Assembly: GCF_024461735.1 (NCBI RefSeq)
Contig: NZ_JANGAD010000001.1
Coordinates: 372,001 to 436,000 of the forward strand
Source of the DNA: Anaerotignum propionicum
GTDB lineage: Bacteria > Bacillota > Clostridia > Lachnospirales > Anaerotignaceae
Length of the DNA stretch: 64,000 nucleotides
Direction: 5' to 3'
Shown: piece after piece, positions 7,693 to 17,337 of the stretch
How the letters are laid out: each line of letters starts with the position of its first letter
How positions within the stretch are numbered: the first letter of the stretch is position 1
Translations under genes and position numbers: made by a program
Notes under the pieces: generated by a model
What the model was told of the DNA's origin: nothing
Seen by the model: the letters and a program-made list of their open reading frames with translations, nothing else
Database searches by the model: none

Positions 7693-10600
7693 ATGAAGAA
7701 AAAACGAGGGATTGCCATATATCGGGGGCTTTTTGCTGTCCTTACGAATAAAGATTTTTTAAGAAGGATTAATTTAAAAAAGAAAACAGTCATAGCGTTT
7801 CTGGAAAAAGAGTATTGGCTAGAGGCAATTGATGACATCATTGACAGCCAAGAAATATCCTGCCAAAGGGTTCTTTTTTACTGCGAAAAAATCCTTTCTT
7901 CTTTGGCAAAAGAGGTGCCGGAGGAAGGCTGGCTGACGTATATATTTCGCTATTTAATTAAAGGCATTTACCCACATCGTAACGATATCATTCTCAACAC
8001 CAATGAACGACAAAGTGTGTCGTTTTATTTGGAGGTACTGCGTTTTTTTCTAAATTACGAGAGAGAAAACGTGCCTTTTGCCTTGCATAAAGATTTTGCT
8101 TTTGCCACTGGAGTCGAAATGGATAATAGCCCTTATGAGGTGCAGTATGCCAGATTTCTTGATTGCTTTGATAAGCAGTATATTTACGAGATTATGCGCA
8201 TTGGCCGAGAGGTAACTCCCTTTGATGCCCTTGCCCATGTTGCGGGAGTCCATTATATTGCCATGCATATCGGGCGGCAGTTGGCCATGGCAGATGTCCC
8301 TGTGGATTTAGGGCTGATTTCAGGGGCGGCGGCAGGGCATGACCTTGGAAAATATGGATGTAAGGACAATGAGGTCAAACGGATTCCGTATTTGCACTAT
8401 TACTATACAGATATTTGGTTTAACAATAATGATCTTTCTGATATTGGGCATATCGCTGCAAACCATTCCACTTGGGATTTAGAATTAGAAAATCTTCCTG
8501 TGGAATCTTTGATATTGATTTATGCGGATTTTCGAGTAAAAAGCAAGGGCTTTGAGAATGGAAAAGAAATCATGGGAATGTATTCCTTGGAGGATTCCTT
8601 CCGTGTGATTTTGGATAAGCTGGATAATGTGGATAAGGCAAAGGAAAATCGCTATCGTCATGTGTATTCTCGTTTGGAGGACTTTGAGCAGTATATGCAT
8701 TCCATTGGGGTAAATACGGATTTAACCAAAGATACCCTAAGCGAAGTTTTCCACAAGGAATTGGCCTTGTTGGATACCAATGAAACAGTGGATGTGTTTA
8801 AAAATATTGCAGTGGATCACAATATCCGTTTGATGCATAGATTAAGCCGAGAGGCATCCTTTGGTGCAATTTTGGAGACAGCACGTAGTGCCAGAGATTG
8901 GAAAAATTCCAGAGCTTATCTTAATATTTTCTCGGAGTACTTTACCTATATGAACCAAAAACAGAAACAGATGTCCATCAGCTTTCTTTATGAATTGATG
9001 GTGCACCGAGAGGGAGATATTCGCCGTCAGGCAGGAGATTTACTGGGAAATATGATTGCCCATTATGACATTGCCTATACCAAGGAGCTGCCTCCCCATG
9101 TAAACATTGTTTTGGACGAGGTAACCAGCTTTGATATGTGGGAAAAATACCTCTATATGATTATTAATCCCGATCATAAAATGATAGATAGGCATCGCCG
9201 ATGGCTGGGATACGGCCTAAAGCGTGTGGTAACTTCTCTGTTGGAAAATTGCAAGGAGGAGGTAAGAGGAAAATATATTGCTTCCTTCTTGGAATATTTT
9301 AAAAGCAAAGACTGGGGCGAGGATACAGCGTTTATTCTGATTGATACGCTGCCTTCTATACCTCAAGGCTTATTAAACGAAGAGGAACAGGGGATACTGC
9401 TCTCCTTTATGGAGAATTATGCAGCTCAACAGTCCTTGGAAATTCGGGCAGCAATTCTCTTGAATTTGAAGGATATGGCGGCAGATTATTTGAAAAATCA
9501 TAAGCTGGTAGAAAGCGTTATTAGAATTGTGGAAAGAGTGACCATTAAGGGTAATGTAAGCTTAGAATTTTTGCTTTATATGATAGGGGAAGCATACGGA
9601 ATTAAAGATGTTATCCGCGGTGTATCCTTCCGACGTATATTTGAGGATGACCGAGTGGTTTCAGATATCTTTTTAGAGAACTTAAAATCTGCCACACCTT
9701 GGAAAATTAAAATTATTAATATTGAGCTTTTGTATGAACGTATTCATCTGGGTTTATCTATGCCAAAGCTTCATGTTGCCACTCATCTATCCAATTTATT
9801 AAAGATAAGCGAACAGGTAACGGTTCGCCATTTTGCTGGGGAGACATTGGTCAAGCTTGCACCCCTTCTATCTTGGGATCAAAGAAATGAGGTTGCCATT
9901 GAGTTAATCAAAGGTCTTGAAATTGGTGAATTTGAATTTTCTAAATATATCCCCCAATACCTAGGGGAATATGTTATGTATTTGCATCCCAAGGAGTTAA
10001 ATGAATTCTTATTGGAAATTTGCCGCCTGCAATGCAGTACCAATGAACGTATTGCCAGTGTTGCTTTAGATACCCTAGGGGTCATGGTGCGTCATTATGA
10101 AAAATACAGCGCTAGATTTCCTGAATATATTGCCATTTACGAAGAAAGAAAAAAGAAAATCATGGGCATGATTTTAAGAGGTTTTGCTACCTATCAGACC
10201 AATGTAAATAGAGAAGCCTTTTGGGTTGTAGGCCATGAATTGTTTGGAAGCAACGGATTAACCCTTCGGGAGAAGAAAAATATTTTTGCGTTTATCAGCA
10301 AAAAGCTGGTTACTATGACAGATAAAGCAGAGGATTCAGAGCTTGGCTTTTTTAATGACACCGCAAGCTGGAATGCCATCTATCGTTTTATCAGCGATTA
10401 TTTGTTTACAAAAGGCAGCTTTTCCTTTCAAGAGCCCAATAAGGTGGCTTTCTTTCCTGGCAGCTTTGATCCCTTTTCCTTGGGGCATAAGGAAATTGCA
10501 AAAGAGATTCGGGATTTGGGCTTTATTGTTTATTTGGCGATTGATGAATTTTCCTGGTCGAAAAAAACCCAGCCTCATATGGTTAGACGACGGATTATTC

Positions 10601-12543
10601 ATATGTCTGTGGCGAACGAAGAAAATATCTATCTATTCCCCGAAAATGTGCCTGTAAACATAGCAAATCCTGAAGATTTGAAGCGCTTAAGAGAACTGTT
10701 CCCTGGCAAAGAGGTTTATATGGTAGCAGGCAGTGACGTTGTGCAAAATGCATCTTCCTATAAAATTCAGCCTGTGGAGGACTCCATTCAGACTTTCCCG
10801 CATATTCTTTTCTTACGGGAGACGGGTGATGACACTGTGCAACAGAAGAAAAATACCTATGAGTCTATTCAAAATGAGGTTCTGGAGTTAAAACTTCCCA
10901 CTCATTTTGAAGATGTGAGCTCCACAAGAATTCGAGAGAATATAGACCATAATCGAGATATTACCAACCTCATTGATACCGTAGCCCAAAATTATATTTA
11001 TGAAAATAGCTTGTATCTTAGAGAACCCCAATATAAACAGCTTTTAGAAACAAAAGCGGTGGAGGTTTCCCATTTTTCCGACGTAGAGGAGGCTGAGGGC
11101 GTTATTTTTGGCAGTACCATTCCTTCGGAGATGGTAAATTATTTATTGGATGCTCTCCATAGTGAAGGAAGCGGTATGACTGTAGTTTTTGATAAGTTTG
11201 GTAGAGGAAAGCCTGATGGTATTATGGTTTACCGCCATATCTCAACAACGGAGCTTTACAGTGAATTTGAAAATATTGATACTGCAAGCTATATTCGTGA
11301 GAATACCTCAGGAAAAATCATTATGTTTGAAGCCTGCTATATCAGAGAAAATTCAAAAATTGACGATTTGGAGCAGATTTTATTTACGGAATCCATAGCG
11401 AAAGCCTTAAAAGAGGACTATACCTATGGTGTTTTCAGTCTTAGATCTGGATTTGTTAGTGAAACCATTCAAGATGTTTTAGAACGGCAGGGCTTTTTAA
11501 AGCTGATTAGTAATACAACCAGAGATATTTATGTTGTAGATATGAAAAGCCCAATTACGTTGTATCATAATTTGCAAACGGCAATCAAAGAGCCGTTTAA
11601 CAGCAATGAAAGGGTTTTAAAAACAATTCAAGAAACCCATCATCGTTTTCAACGAGCGTTGACAAAGCTGAACCCGGGAGAATTGGTTATTTCCTTTGAT
11701 GCAGGAATGATGCACAATCGGTTGATAGAGTTGATTACAAAGGCAAATGGTGTTCCCAAAGAGCCAACAGCAATACGCACGCTTGGCCCGAATATGTGTG
11801 TTCCCTTTGGTAAAATTTTAAAGGGTATTGTGATTCCCAATACAGTTACAAAGGTTTTGCATACAGAAAAAGAATTTGACAGAGAAATAAAGTCCTTTAA
11901 GATTAAGGAATTTCCACAGTATTTGCCTCTGGATTGTCAAGTTCGCATGATTAAGTCCTTCCGACGCCCTGTCATTTTGGTGGACGATCTTTTGCATAAA
12001 GGTTATCGCATTCGGGAGCTGAATCCTTTATTTCAAGAGGAAGCAGTGGATATTGACCGCATGGTTGTGGGTGTTCTTTCCGGACGAGGTCGAGATCTAA
12101 TGGAAATTCAGGGAAGACAGGTGGAAAGTGCTTATTTTGTTCCTTGCTTAAAGGCGTGGTTTGTGGAAACCACGATGTACCCCTTTATTGGAGGGGATGG
12201 TGTAGAACAGCTAAGAGGTAGAAACAGTAATATGATTGATTCGGTAAACTTAATTTTGCCTTATGTAATGCCAGGTTTCATACAGGATGCGTCTAAGGAG
12301 GCCATTTATGATTTGTCAATGACCTGCTTGCAAAACTCCAGAGATATTCTTCGGACACTGGAGATGGAATATCAAAGAGCATTTGAGCGAAGTCTAACAC
12401 TAGACAGATTAAGCGAAGTTGTGATTTCGCCAAGATGTCCTGATAACGGCAGTAGTATCCGATACGATACCCATTTACCTGCGTCTGTCTATTTAGAAAA
12501 CGATATTGAGCGGTTGGTTCGCTTGAAGCACTTGGTGAAGTAA
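7693..12543 (+). CDS. Giant multidomain protein: HD, helical repeats, NadD-like nucleotidyltransferase, GNAT-like, PRTase-like
   Basis: A 1,616-residue soluble protein. An HD-type metal site is visible: H182 (ALAHVAGVH), H216-D217 (AAGHDLGKYG), H258 (AANHSTW) and D279 (IYADFR). About 600 helical residues follow, with possible HEAT-like repeats. A NadD/CoaD-like nucleotidyltransferase spans about 915-1110, with FFPGSFDPFSLGHKE (H932) and SSTRIREN near 1077. A GNAT-like stretch lies around 1170-1300 (IMFEACYIREN, FSLRSGFV). A phosphoribosyltransferase-like end carries PVILVDDLLHKGYR, with the acidic pair near 1431-1432. ATG 7693 is preferred because GGGAGG lies six bases upstream; an in-frame GTG at 7651 is possible. 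The pathway is unknown; nucleotide or cofactor handling is inference. It is co-transcribed with two oxidoreductase-like genes. Confidence 0.85.
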   Translation: MKKKRGIAIYRGLFAVLTNKDFLRRINLKKKTVIAFLEKEYWLEAIDDIIDSQEISCQRVLFYCEKILSSLAKEVPEEGWLTYIFRYLIKGIYPHRNDIILNTNERQSVSFYLEVLRFFLNYERENVPFALHKDFAFATGVEMDNSPYEVQYARFLDCFDKQYIYEIMRIGREVTPFDALAHVAGVHYIAMHIGRQLAMADVPVDLGLISGAAAGHDLGKYGCKDNEVKRIPYLHYYYTDIWFNNNDLSDIGHIAANHSTWDLELENLPVESLILIYADFRVKSKGFENGKEIMGMYSLEDSFRVILDKLDNVDKAKENRYRHVYSRLEDFEQYMHSIGVNTDLTKDTLSEVFHKELALLDTNETVDVFKNIAVDHNIRLMHRLSREASFGAILETARSARDWKNSRAYLNIFSEYFTYMNQKQKQMSISFLYELMVHREGDIRRQAGDLLGNMIAHYDIAYTKELPPHVNIVLDEVTSFDMWEKYLYMIINPDHKMIDRHRRWLGYGLKRVVTSLLENCKEEVRGKYIASFLEYFKSKDWGEDTAFILIDTLPSIPQGLLNEEEQGILLSFMENYAAQQSLEIRAAILLNLKDMAADYLKNHKLVESVIRIVERVTIKGNVSLEFLLYMIGEAYGIKDVIRGVSFRRIFEDDRVVSDIFLENLKSATPWKIKIINIELLYERIHLGLSMPKLHVATHLSNLLKISEQVTVRHFAGETLVKLAPLLSWDQRNEVAIELIKGLEIGEFEFSKYIPQYLGEYVMYLHPKELNEFLLEICRLQCSTNERIASVALDTLGVMVRHYEKYSARFPEYIAIYEERKKKIMGMILRGFATYQTNVNREAFWVVGHELFGSNGLTLREKKNIFAFISKKLVTMTDKAEDSELGFFNDTASWNAIYRFISDYLFTKGSFSFQEPNKVAFFPGSFDPFSLGHKEIAKEIRDLGFIVYLAIDEFSWSKKTQPHMVRRRIIHMSVANEENIYLFPENVPVNIANPEDLKRLRELFPGKEVYMVAGSDVVQNASSYKIQPVEDSIQTFPHILFLRETGDDTVQQKKNTYESIQNEVLELKLPTHFEDVSSTRIRENIDHNRDITNLIDTVAQNYIYENSLYLREPQYKQLLETKAVEVSHFSDVEEAEGVIFGSTIPSEMVNYLLDALHSEGSGMTVVFDKFGRGKPDGIMVYRHISTTELYSEFENIDTASYIRENTSGKIIMFEACYIRENSKIDDLEQILFTESIAKALKEDYTYGVFSLRSGFVSETIQDVLERQGFLKLISNTTRDIYVVDMKSPITLYHNLQTAIKEPFNSNERVLKTIQETHHRFQRALTKLNPGELVISFDAGMMHNRLIELITKANGVPKEPTAIRTLGPNMCVPFGKILKGIVIPNTVTKVLHTEKEFDREIKSFKIKEFPQYLPLDCQVRMIKSFRRPVILVDDLLHKGYRIRELNPLFQEEAVDIDRMVVGVLSGRGRDLMEIQGRQVESAYFVPCLKAWFVETTMYPFIGGDGVEQLRGRNSNMIDSVNLILPYVMPGFIQDASKEAIYDLSMTCLQNSRDILRTLEMEYQRAFERSLTLDRLSEVVISPRCPDNGSSIRYDTHLPASVYLENDIERLVRLKHLVK

Positions 12544-12559
12544 AAAGGGGGATTACAAA

Positions 12560-13753
12560 ATGAAGAGATGTGAATTTCAACAGGGTGTTATGATTCCGGT
12601 ATCATTTCCCCGAGAGAGCAGTAAGGGTTTTTGCAGATTGACGCATTTAGGTCAGCTTGCGGAAGGTGAGGGCTTATTTTGCCTTGACAGCAATGCCTTG
12701 GAGGAAAAAAGTCAAGACATTTTAGAGGAAATGAAAGAAAAATATGGATTGGATTTGGAAAAGGGCAATGCCACCATGGTGAATTTAAATTGGGGAACGT
12801 TGGAGGAATGGAAGGAGCGGTTGGAAAAACCGCAACAAGAGAAAAAAAGAGTGCATCTTTTAGCCCTTGGGGATGTGGGTAGTACCGTTTTGACAGCACT
12901 AAAGCTGTTAGGCGGTGACTGTATTCATACATTGGGGATTTTTGATGTTAATGAAAACGTGTGCAAAAGATGGGAAAGCGAGTTGAATCAGGCGGCTTTC
13001 CCTTGGGAATATGATAAATTGCCAGAGGTAGTTATTTTAAAAGAGGATGAGCTTTTTGATTGCGATATGTTCGTTTTCTGTGCCTCGAAAGGGATTCCTC
13101 CCGTGGGTTCCCAGGTGAAGGATGTTCGTATGGTGCAGTTTGAGGCAAATCGGGGGATTATATCCATTTTTGCAAAAAAAGCTAGAAAGTGTCAATTTGA
13201 GGGTTTGTTTGCAGTGGTTTCAGACCCTGTAGACCCTTTATGCAAGGCCGCATTTTTGGCGAGCAATATCGATGAAAAGGGGAGTTTTGATGGAAAGGGC
13301 TTGCGCCCTGAGCAAATTCAAGGCTACGGATTAGGAGTCATGAATGCCCGTGCCGCTTACTATGCGAAAAAAGAGGAACGCTTTTCTTCCTTTTTAAAGG
13401 AGGGGAGAGCCTATGGTCCCCATGGGCAGGATTTGGTCATCGCAAATAGCATTCTCACTTATGATGATTCCCTTTCCAAGGAATTAACCCAACTTGCCAT
13501 TGATGCAAATTTACGTACCAGAGAATTGGGATTTAAGCCATATGTTGCCCCTGCCATTTCCTCTGCGGCAATTTCTCTTATTTTGACCCTACGTGGAGAA
13601 TGGCATTATAGCTCCAATTTTTTAGGAGGAGTGTATATGGGCTGTAGAAATCGCACCACTCCTTGGGGGTTAGAATTGGAGAGTCAACCTTTACCAAAAC
13701 AGCTTTTTCACCGATTGGAAAATGCCTTCCATGGACTGGAGGAGATTGAATGA
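12560..13753 (+). CDS. Malate/lactate dehydrogenase-like protein of unknown function
   Basis: A 397-residue protein. About 90 unfamiliar N-terminal residues precede a Rossmann domain (VHLLALGDVGSTVLTAL, then LGIFDVNENV) and segments parallel to the LDH/MDH fold: VSDPVDPL (compare VSNPVD), then GYGLGVMNARAAYYA and YGPHGQDLVIANS near the expected substrate site. The usual GEHGDS catalytic-His motif is not plainly present, so dehydrogenase activity is unproven. AAAAGGGGG precedes the ATG, 16 bases after the giant gene, and the stop overlaps the next start (ATGA). The conserved pairing suggests a joint redox or cofactor reaction. The substrate is unknown. Confidence 0.75.
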   Translation: MKRCEFQQGVMIPVSFPRESSKGFCRLTHLGQLAEGEGLFCLDSNALEEKSQDILEEMKEKYGLDLEKGNATMVNLNWGTLEEWKERLEKPQQEKKRVHLLALGDVGSTVLTALKLLGGDCIHTLGIFDVNENVCKRWESELNQAAFPWEYDKLPEVVILKEDELFDCDMFVFCASKGIPPVGSQVKDVRMVQFEANRGIISIFAKKARKCQFEGLFAVVSDPVDPLCKAAFLASNIDEKGSFDGKGLRPEQIQGYGLGVMNARAAYYAKKEERFSSFLKEGRAYGPHGQDLVIANSILTYDDSLSKELTQLAIDANLRTRELGFKPYVAPAISSAAISLILTLRGEWHYSSNFLGGVYMGCRNRTTPWGLELESQPLPKQLFHRLENAFHGLEEIE

Positions 13754-14823
13754 AAGAAAAGCTGACCTTAATTTATCCTCGATGTGAGGATGTAATTCGT
13801 ACAAAGCGTCTTTCTGCACTGTTGGAGGAGGTTTTGGAGCCTTATGAGGTGGAAGTGATTGAAACTGTGGATGCCTTTCATCCATTACAAAATTGCCGCA
13901 TTATTTTCGCCATTCCGTTAGGAATTTCTGGTATCAACTTAGAGTTTTTTCGTTTTCTAAAGAAAATGCGTATAGACCCAACCTTTTTTGAGGGAAGTGT
14001 AGGGGGCATAATCATAGATGGTGAAAGTGAGCTTTATACAAAATCTGTGGCCAGAGGGCTGATGTTTACGGCTAACAAAGCGGGCTGTTCCTTCCCGGGG
14101 CGAGCAATGGTTGAGGGCACTAAGGATTTGTTGAACTACAATATTCAAGCCATGAGATTGGATGCAGGTAACCTAACTGCATATCATGTTTCTGCAAAGG
14201 AAATGGTAAAACGAGTAATGTCGTATCAGCAATACCCTAAAAAAAGAGGGAATATTCTTGTGCTTCATGCCAGCAACTATAGCACCTCTAACACAGCGCT
14301 TCTTTGGGATATGGTTAAGGATCAGTTGCAATATTGCGATATTACGGAGATATCCCTAAGGAACGGAACCATTCAGGATTGCAGTGGTTGTCCTTATCGT
14401 ATGTGCATGCATTTTAGTGAGAAAGCCAGTTGCTATTACGGTGGCGTGATTACCAAGGAGGTTTACCCTGCAATTCTTGCTTGTAATGCAATGGTGATAC
14501 TCGCTCCTAACTATAACGATGCGTTAAGCGCAAATATTACAGCATTTATTAACCGATTGACTGCACTTTTTCGCACCAATCAGTTTTACCAAAAATATTT
14601 GTTCTCCATTGTGGTCTCCGGCTATAGTGGGGGAGATATTGTTGCAGAACAACTGATTAGTGCTTTGAGCATGAACAAGACCTTCCGTTTACCGCCTCGT
14701 TTTTCTATGGTAGAAACGGCTAACGACCCAGCAAGTATATTAAAAGTTGAGGGAATAACAGAACGTGCCACTGCCTTTGCCCAAGGGATATTGGAGGTGC
14801 TGGTGGAGAAGAAGAACCAATAA
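13750..14823 (+). CDS. Flavodoxin-like / NADPH-dependent FMN reductase family protein
   Basis: A 357-residue protein in two parts. Residues 1-150 are an unfamiliar alpha/beta region (LTLIYPRCEDVIRTKRL, GGIIIDGESELYTKSVARGL). Residues 170-357 follow the flavodoxin-like fold of NAD(P)H:FMN reductases and iron-sulfur flavoproteins: ILVLHASNYSTSNTALL is the FMN phosphate loop region, and VILAPNYNDALSANITAFINRL is the conserved middle. Cysteines in CSGCPYRMC could bind an Fe-S cluster or do thiol chemistry. Its ATG overlaps the stop of the dehydrogenase-like gene by four bases, so it should be translationally coupled. It is the last gene of the operon. An electron-transfer role to its partners is inference. 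Confidence 0.8.
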   Translation: MKEKLTLIYPRCEDVIRTKRLSALLEEVLEPYEVEVIETVDAFHPLQNCRIIFAIPLGISGINLEFFRFLKKMRIDPTFFEGSVGGIIIDGESELYTKSVARGLMFTANKAGCSFPGRAMVEGTKDLLNYNIQAMRLDAGNLTAYHVSAKEMVKRVMSYQQYPKKRGNILVLHASNYSTSNTALLWDMVKDQLQYCDITEISLRNGTIQDCSGCPYRMCMHFSEKASCYYGGVITKEVYPAILACNAMVILAPNYNDALSANITAFINRLTALFRTNQFYQKYLFSIVVSGYSGGDIVAEQLISALSMNKTFRLPPRFSMVETANDPASILKVEGITERATAFAQGILEVLVEKKNQ

Positions 14824-14980
14824 CCATTAGTCATTAATTTACATTTAAATTGTTAGACTGATTTTTACTGGAAAGCAAAGAATGTTCTATGCAGGGGCAA
14901 TCAAAAATTGCTTTTTCTACGAGTTATTTCCAAGGAAATGTACGCGTTTCTTCCTTTTATAAGAATTGTAAAAGCATTTT

Positions 14981-15018
14981 AGGCACTTCCCTTTTAAACA
15001 AGAAAGAGGGAAGTGCCT
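14981..15018 (+). terminator. Terminator between the flavoprotein operon and asnB
   Basis: A long stem pairs AGGCACTTCCC with GGGAAGTGCCT, followed on the plus strand by TAATTG and six Ts. It lies 10 bases beyond the convergent asnB stop; on the minus strand the tail is weaker. The remaining bases of 14824-15027 hold nothing else that I recognise. Confidence 0.8.
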
Positions 15019-15027
15019 AATTGTTTT

Positions 15028-16602
15028 TTATTTACCACTGGCGCCGTAGTTGGAAAGGACACGGGCAGAAGGGTCGTTTACGTTACAACCTTCCCAATCC
15101 TTGTTTGGCATCCAGAAATCTTTCACCATTTTTGCCTGACCTGGATAATACTTTTCAAAAATCTCTCGGTACATCAAGCTTTCTTTTGTAAATGGTGTTG
15201 CAAAGTCATATCTTTTGCATCTTTCATCAAATTCTTCGTCGGAGCAGATGCTTTGTGCATATTCTTTTAAATCATCAACCATGGAGTGGCCCACGGCATC
15301 GCTGAAAGCGGCCTTTTCACGATAAAGGATAGCTTGGGGCAGCCAATCTCCTTCAAAGGCATGGCGCAAAAGGTATTTTCCAATGCCATAGGAGTTTTGC
15401 TTCATTGCCGGGTTAATGGACATCACATAGCGTACAAAGTCTAAATCTCCAAAGGGAACTCTTGCTTCCAAAGAGTTTGCGGAAATGCAACGGTCTGCCC
15501 GTAGAACATCATACATATACAGCTCCTCTAAGCGCTTTTTAGCCTCTGCTTGAAATGCCCCGGGGGAAGGTGCAAAATCAGTATATTTATAGCCGAAAAT
15601 TTCATCGGAAATTTCCCCTGTCAATAAAACTCTAACATCTGTTTTTTCGTGGATTGCCTTACAAATCAGATACATTCCCATACTAGCACGGATGGTGGTA
15701 ATATCGTAGGTGCCAAGGGTATAAATAACATAATCCAAGGCCTCCAATACATCTTCTCTTGACATAATGATTTCTGTATGTTCCGTGTGAAGATAGTCTG
15801 CAACTTCTTTTGCATAGCGCAAATCAATAGCGTCCTTGGCCATACCAATTGCAAATGTACGAATGGGTTTCTTTAAAACCTTCGTCGCAACGGAGCAAAC
15901 CAAGCTGCTGTCTAAGCCGCCGCTTAATAAAAAGCCCAAAGGAGCATCGGCATCCAATCTTTTTTCAATACCTTTTACTAACAATTCTCTGATTTTAGTA
16001 CAGGTTTCCTCTAAGCTGTCAGTGGAATATGATTCAACTGTTGTTAAGTCACAATAGCGAACGAATTTGCCATCCGCATAGTAGTGTGCGGGAGGAAAAG
16101 GCATAATCTCAGCGCAAAGATCCACTAAATTTTTTGCTTCGCTGGCGAATACAATGGAACCATCTTGACAATATCCATAAAATAATGGACGAATGCCAAT
16201 GGGGTCCCTTGCGGCGATGAAAGATTTCTTTTTGCCATCATAAAGAATTAAAGCAAACTCAGCATCTAGCAGCTGAAACATATCCAAGCCGTATTCTCTA
16301 TACATAGGCAGAATGATTTCACAGTCGGATTCGCTGACAAAGGTATATTTTTCAGCCAACCTTTCCTTTATCCTACGAAAACCATAAATTTCTCCGTTGC
16401 AAACCACAGCATCCTCTTCGTAGGTAAAGGGTTGCATGCCGCTTTCTGATAGTCCCATGATGGCAAGTCGATGAAAGCAAAGCATTCCTTCGCCAACTTT
16501 TAATGTACGGGACATATCTGGCCCTCTGGATACAGTACGTTCAAAGCACTCCATCACTTTTTGTAAATCCTGCATTTTTTCTAAACCCATAATTGAACAC
16601 AT
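15028..16602 (-). CDS. asnB: Asparagine synthase (glutamine-hydrolysing)
   Basis: A 524-residue class B asparagine synthetase making asparagine from aspartate, glutamine and ATP. The nucleophile is Cys2 of MCSIMGLEK, exposed after Met removal, heading the N-terminal glutaminase domain (RGPDMS, FHRLAIMG, CNGEIY). The ATP-pyrophosphatase domain carries SGGLDSSLV and later LLTGEISDEIFGYKY. ATG 16602 is chosen because GGAGGTG precedes it and Cys2 must follow Met; in-frame extension upstream would destroy the active N-terminus. The C-terminal end WMPNKDWEGCNVNDPSARVLSNYGASGK resembles the E. coli AsnB end. A T-box leader upstream ties expression to tRNA-Asn charging, and glnN lies divergently upstream. 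Confidence 0.96.
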   Translation of the reverse strand: MCSIMGLEKMQDLQKVMECFERTVSRGPDMSRTLKVGEGMLCFHRLAIMGLSESGMQPFTYEEDAVVCNGEIYGFRRIKERLAEKYTFVSESDCEIILPMYREYGLDMFQLLDAEFALILYDGKKKSFIAARDPIGIRPLFYGYCQDGSIVFASEAKNLVDLCAEIMPFPPAHYYADGKFVRYCDLTTVESYSTDSLEETCTKIRELLVKGIEKRLDADAPLGFLLSGGLDSSLVCSVATKVLKKPIRTFAIGMAKDAIDLRYAKEVADYLHTEHTEIIMSREDVLEALDYVIYTLGTYDITTIRASMGMYLICKAIHEKTDVRVLLTGEISDEIFGYKYTDFAPSPGAFQAEAKKRLEELYMYDVLRADRCISANSLEARVPFGDLDFVRYVMSINPAMKQNSYGIGKYLLRHAFEGDWLPQAILYREKAAFSDAVGHSMVDDLKEYAQSICSDEEFDERCKRYDFATPFTKESLMYREIFEKYYPGQAKMVKDFWMPNKDWEGCNVNDPSARVLSNYGASGK

Positions 16603-16899
16603 AAAAAAACACCTCCGAATGTAGTATGCAGCTAACAATCCTAATAATAAAAATTAGGACGAATAGCTGCCATCCGCGGTGCCACCTAAATTACTGTAAA
16701 AACAGTCTCTTTCTGGGTTCAATAAAACCCGTGTCCCTTAACGGGGGACAAACCGTCTCACCTACTGCTCCTAATAGAGGTTCAGATCGAAGCTAAGAAG
16801 TGTTATTCATATAAAAGCCTACGCAAAGTTTCCACTATCCTTTGCTCACTGGGGCGGTTTTTTTATATTACTTGTCTTCCTCAACGCCGTTTTCGATTT
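16603..16899 (-). promoter_or_regulatory. Asn T-box riboswitch leader of asnB
   Basis: Read on the minus strand, 16692-16674 gives TTAGGTGGCACCGCGG, a clear T-box, followed by a terminator arm and TCCTAATTTTT just ahead of asnB. Stem I lies around 16735-16880; in the context GAAT-AAC-ACTT the AAC triplet (around 16803) would be an Asn specifier. T-boxes read through the terminator when uncharged tRNA pairs with the specifier and the T-box. The exact Stem I fold was not computed. Confidence 0.88.
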
Positions 16900-16905
16900 G
16901 TGTGT

Positions 16906-16934
16906 ATTTTACACTGCCTTGATTTCGCTGTCAA
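16906..16934 (-). promoter_or_regulatory. Promoter of the asnB leader
   Basis: On the minus strand TTGACA (16934-16929) and TAAAAT (16911-16906) are 17 bases apart, giving a start near 16899 and a leader of about 300 nt. The bases from 16935 to 17161 contain nothing recognisable. Confidence 0.75.
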
Positions 16935-17161
16935 TAGTTATTTTTCTGGAAAAGGACAATGGTTTTTTCAAAAGAAAGATGTATTTCACAAAATAATTTG
17001 CAAGGTATCCCATTTTATACATCAGAAATTGAGGAAAAAAAGACAAATGTACACCCCTAGTGGCTCAAATATGCACAGTCAATTTTAAGAAATGAAAGGA
17101 ATCCTTATTCATTCCTGTTAATTTCGTTACATTTTTTCTTTTTTGCAGTTTAATATTTTTG

Positions 17162-17190
17162 TTGACAGTCTACAACGCAAACCCTATAAT
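17162..17190 (+). promoter_or_regulatory. Consensus sigma-A promoter of glnN
   Basis: A perfect TTGACA (17162-17167) and a perfect TATAAT (17185-17190) are 17 bases apart. The predicted start near 17197 puts the large hairpin at the very 5' end of the mRNA. Confidence 0.9.
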
Positions 17191-17208
17191 GACGTGGTAT
17201 ACAGCGAC

Positions 17209-17285
17209 GGGGCTGCGGATAAACGCATTTCCATAAGAGGTTTCTAGCAAACTTTTCTTATGGGTGAGCGTTTATCTGCAGCCCC
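17209..17285 (+). promoter_or_regulatory. Long 5' leader hairpin of glnN
   Basis: An 18-base arm (17209-17226, starting GGGGCTGC) pairs with 17268-17285 (ending GCAGCCCC) with a single G-T wobble. Inside, CCATAAGA (17231-17238) pairs with TCTTATGG (17256-17263), and a further GGTTT/AAACT helix closes on a CTAGC loop. There is no U-tract after it, so it is not a simple terminator. It could be an mRNA stabiliser, a protein-binding site or a nitrogen-responsive element. It does not match the cyanobacterial glutamine riboswitch or the paired hexaloop hairpins of ANTAR targets as I know them. Confidence 0.8.
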
Positions 17286-17337
17286 TTCTAGATAAGAAAC
17301 TGTGTCTTAACAAAGAGGATAAAGGAGGCTGGAGAAT

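Noticed and set aside
17209..17285. A glutamine riboswitch ahead of glnN
   Set aside because: The structure is one long hairpin, not the junction-containing fold that I know for glnA-type riboswitches, so it is listed only as an unassigned leader hairpin.
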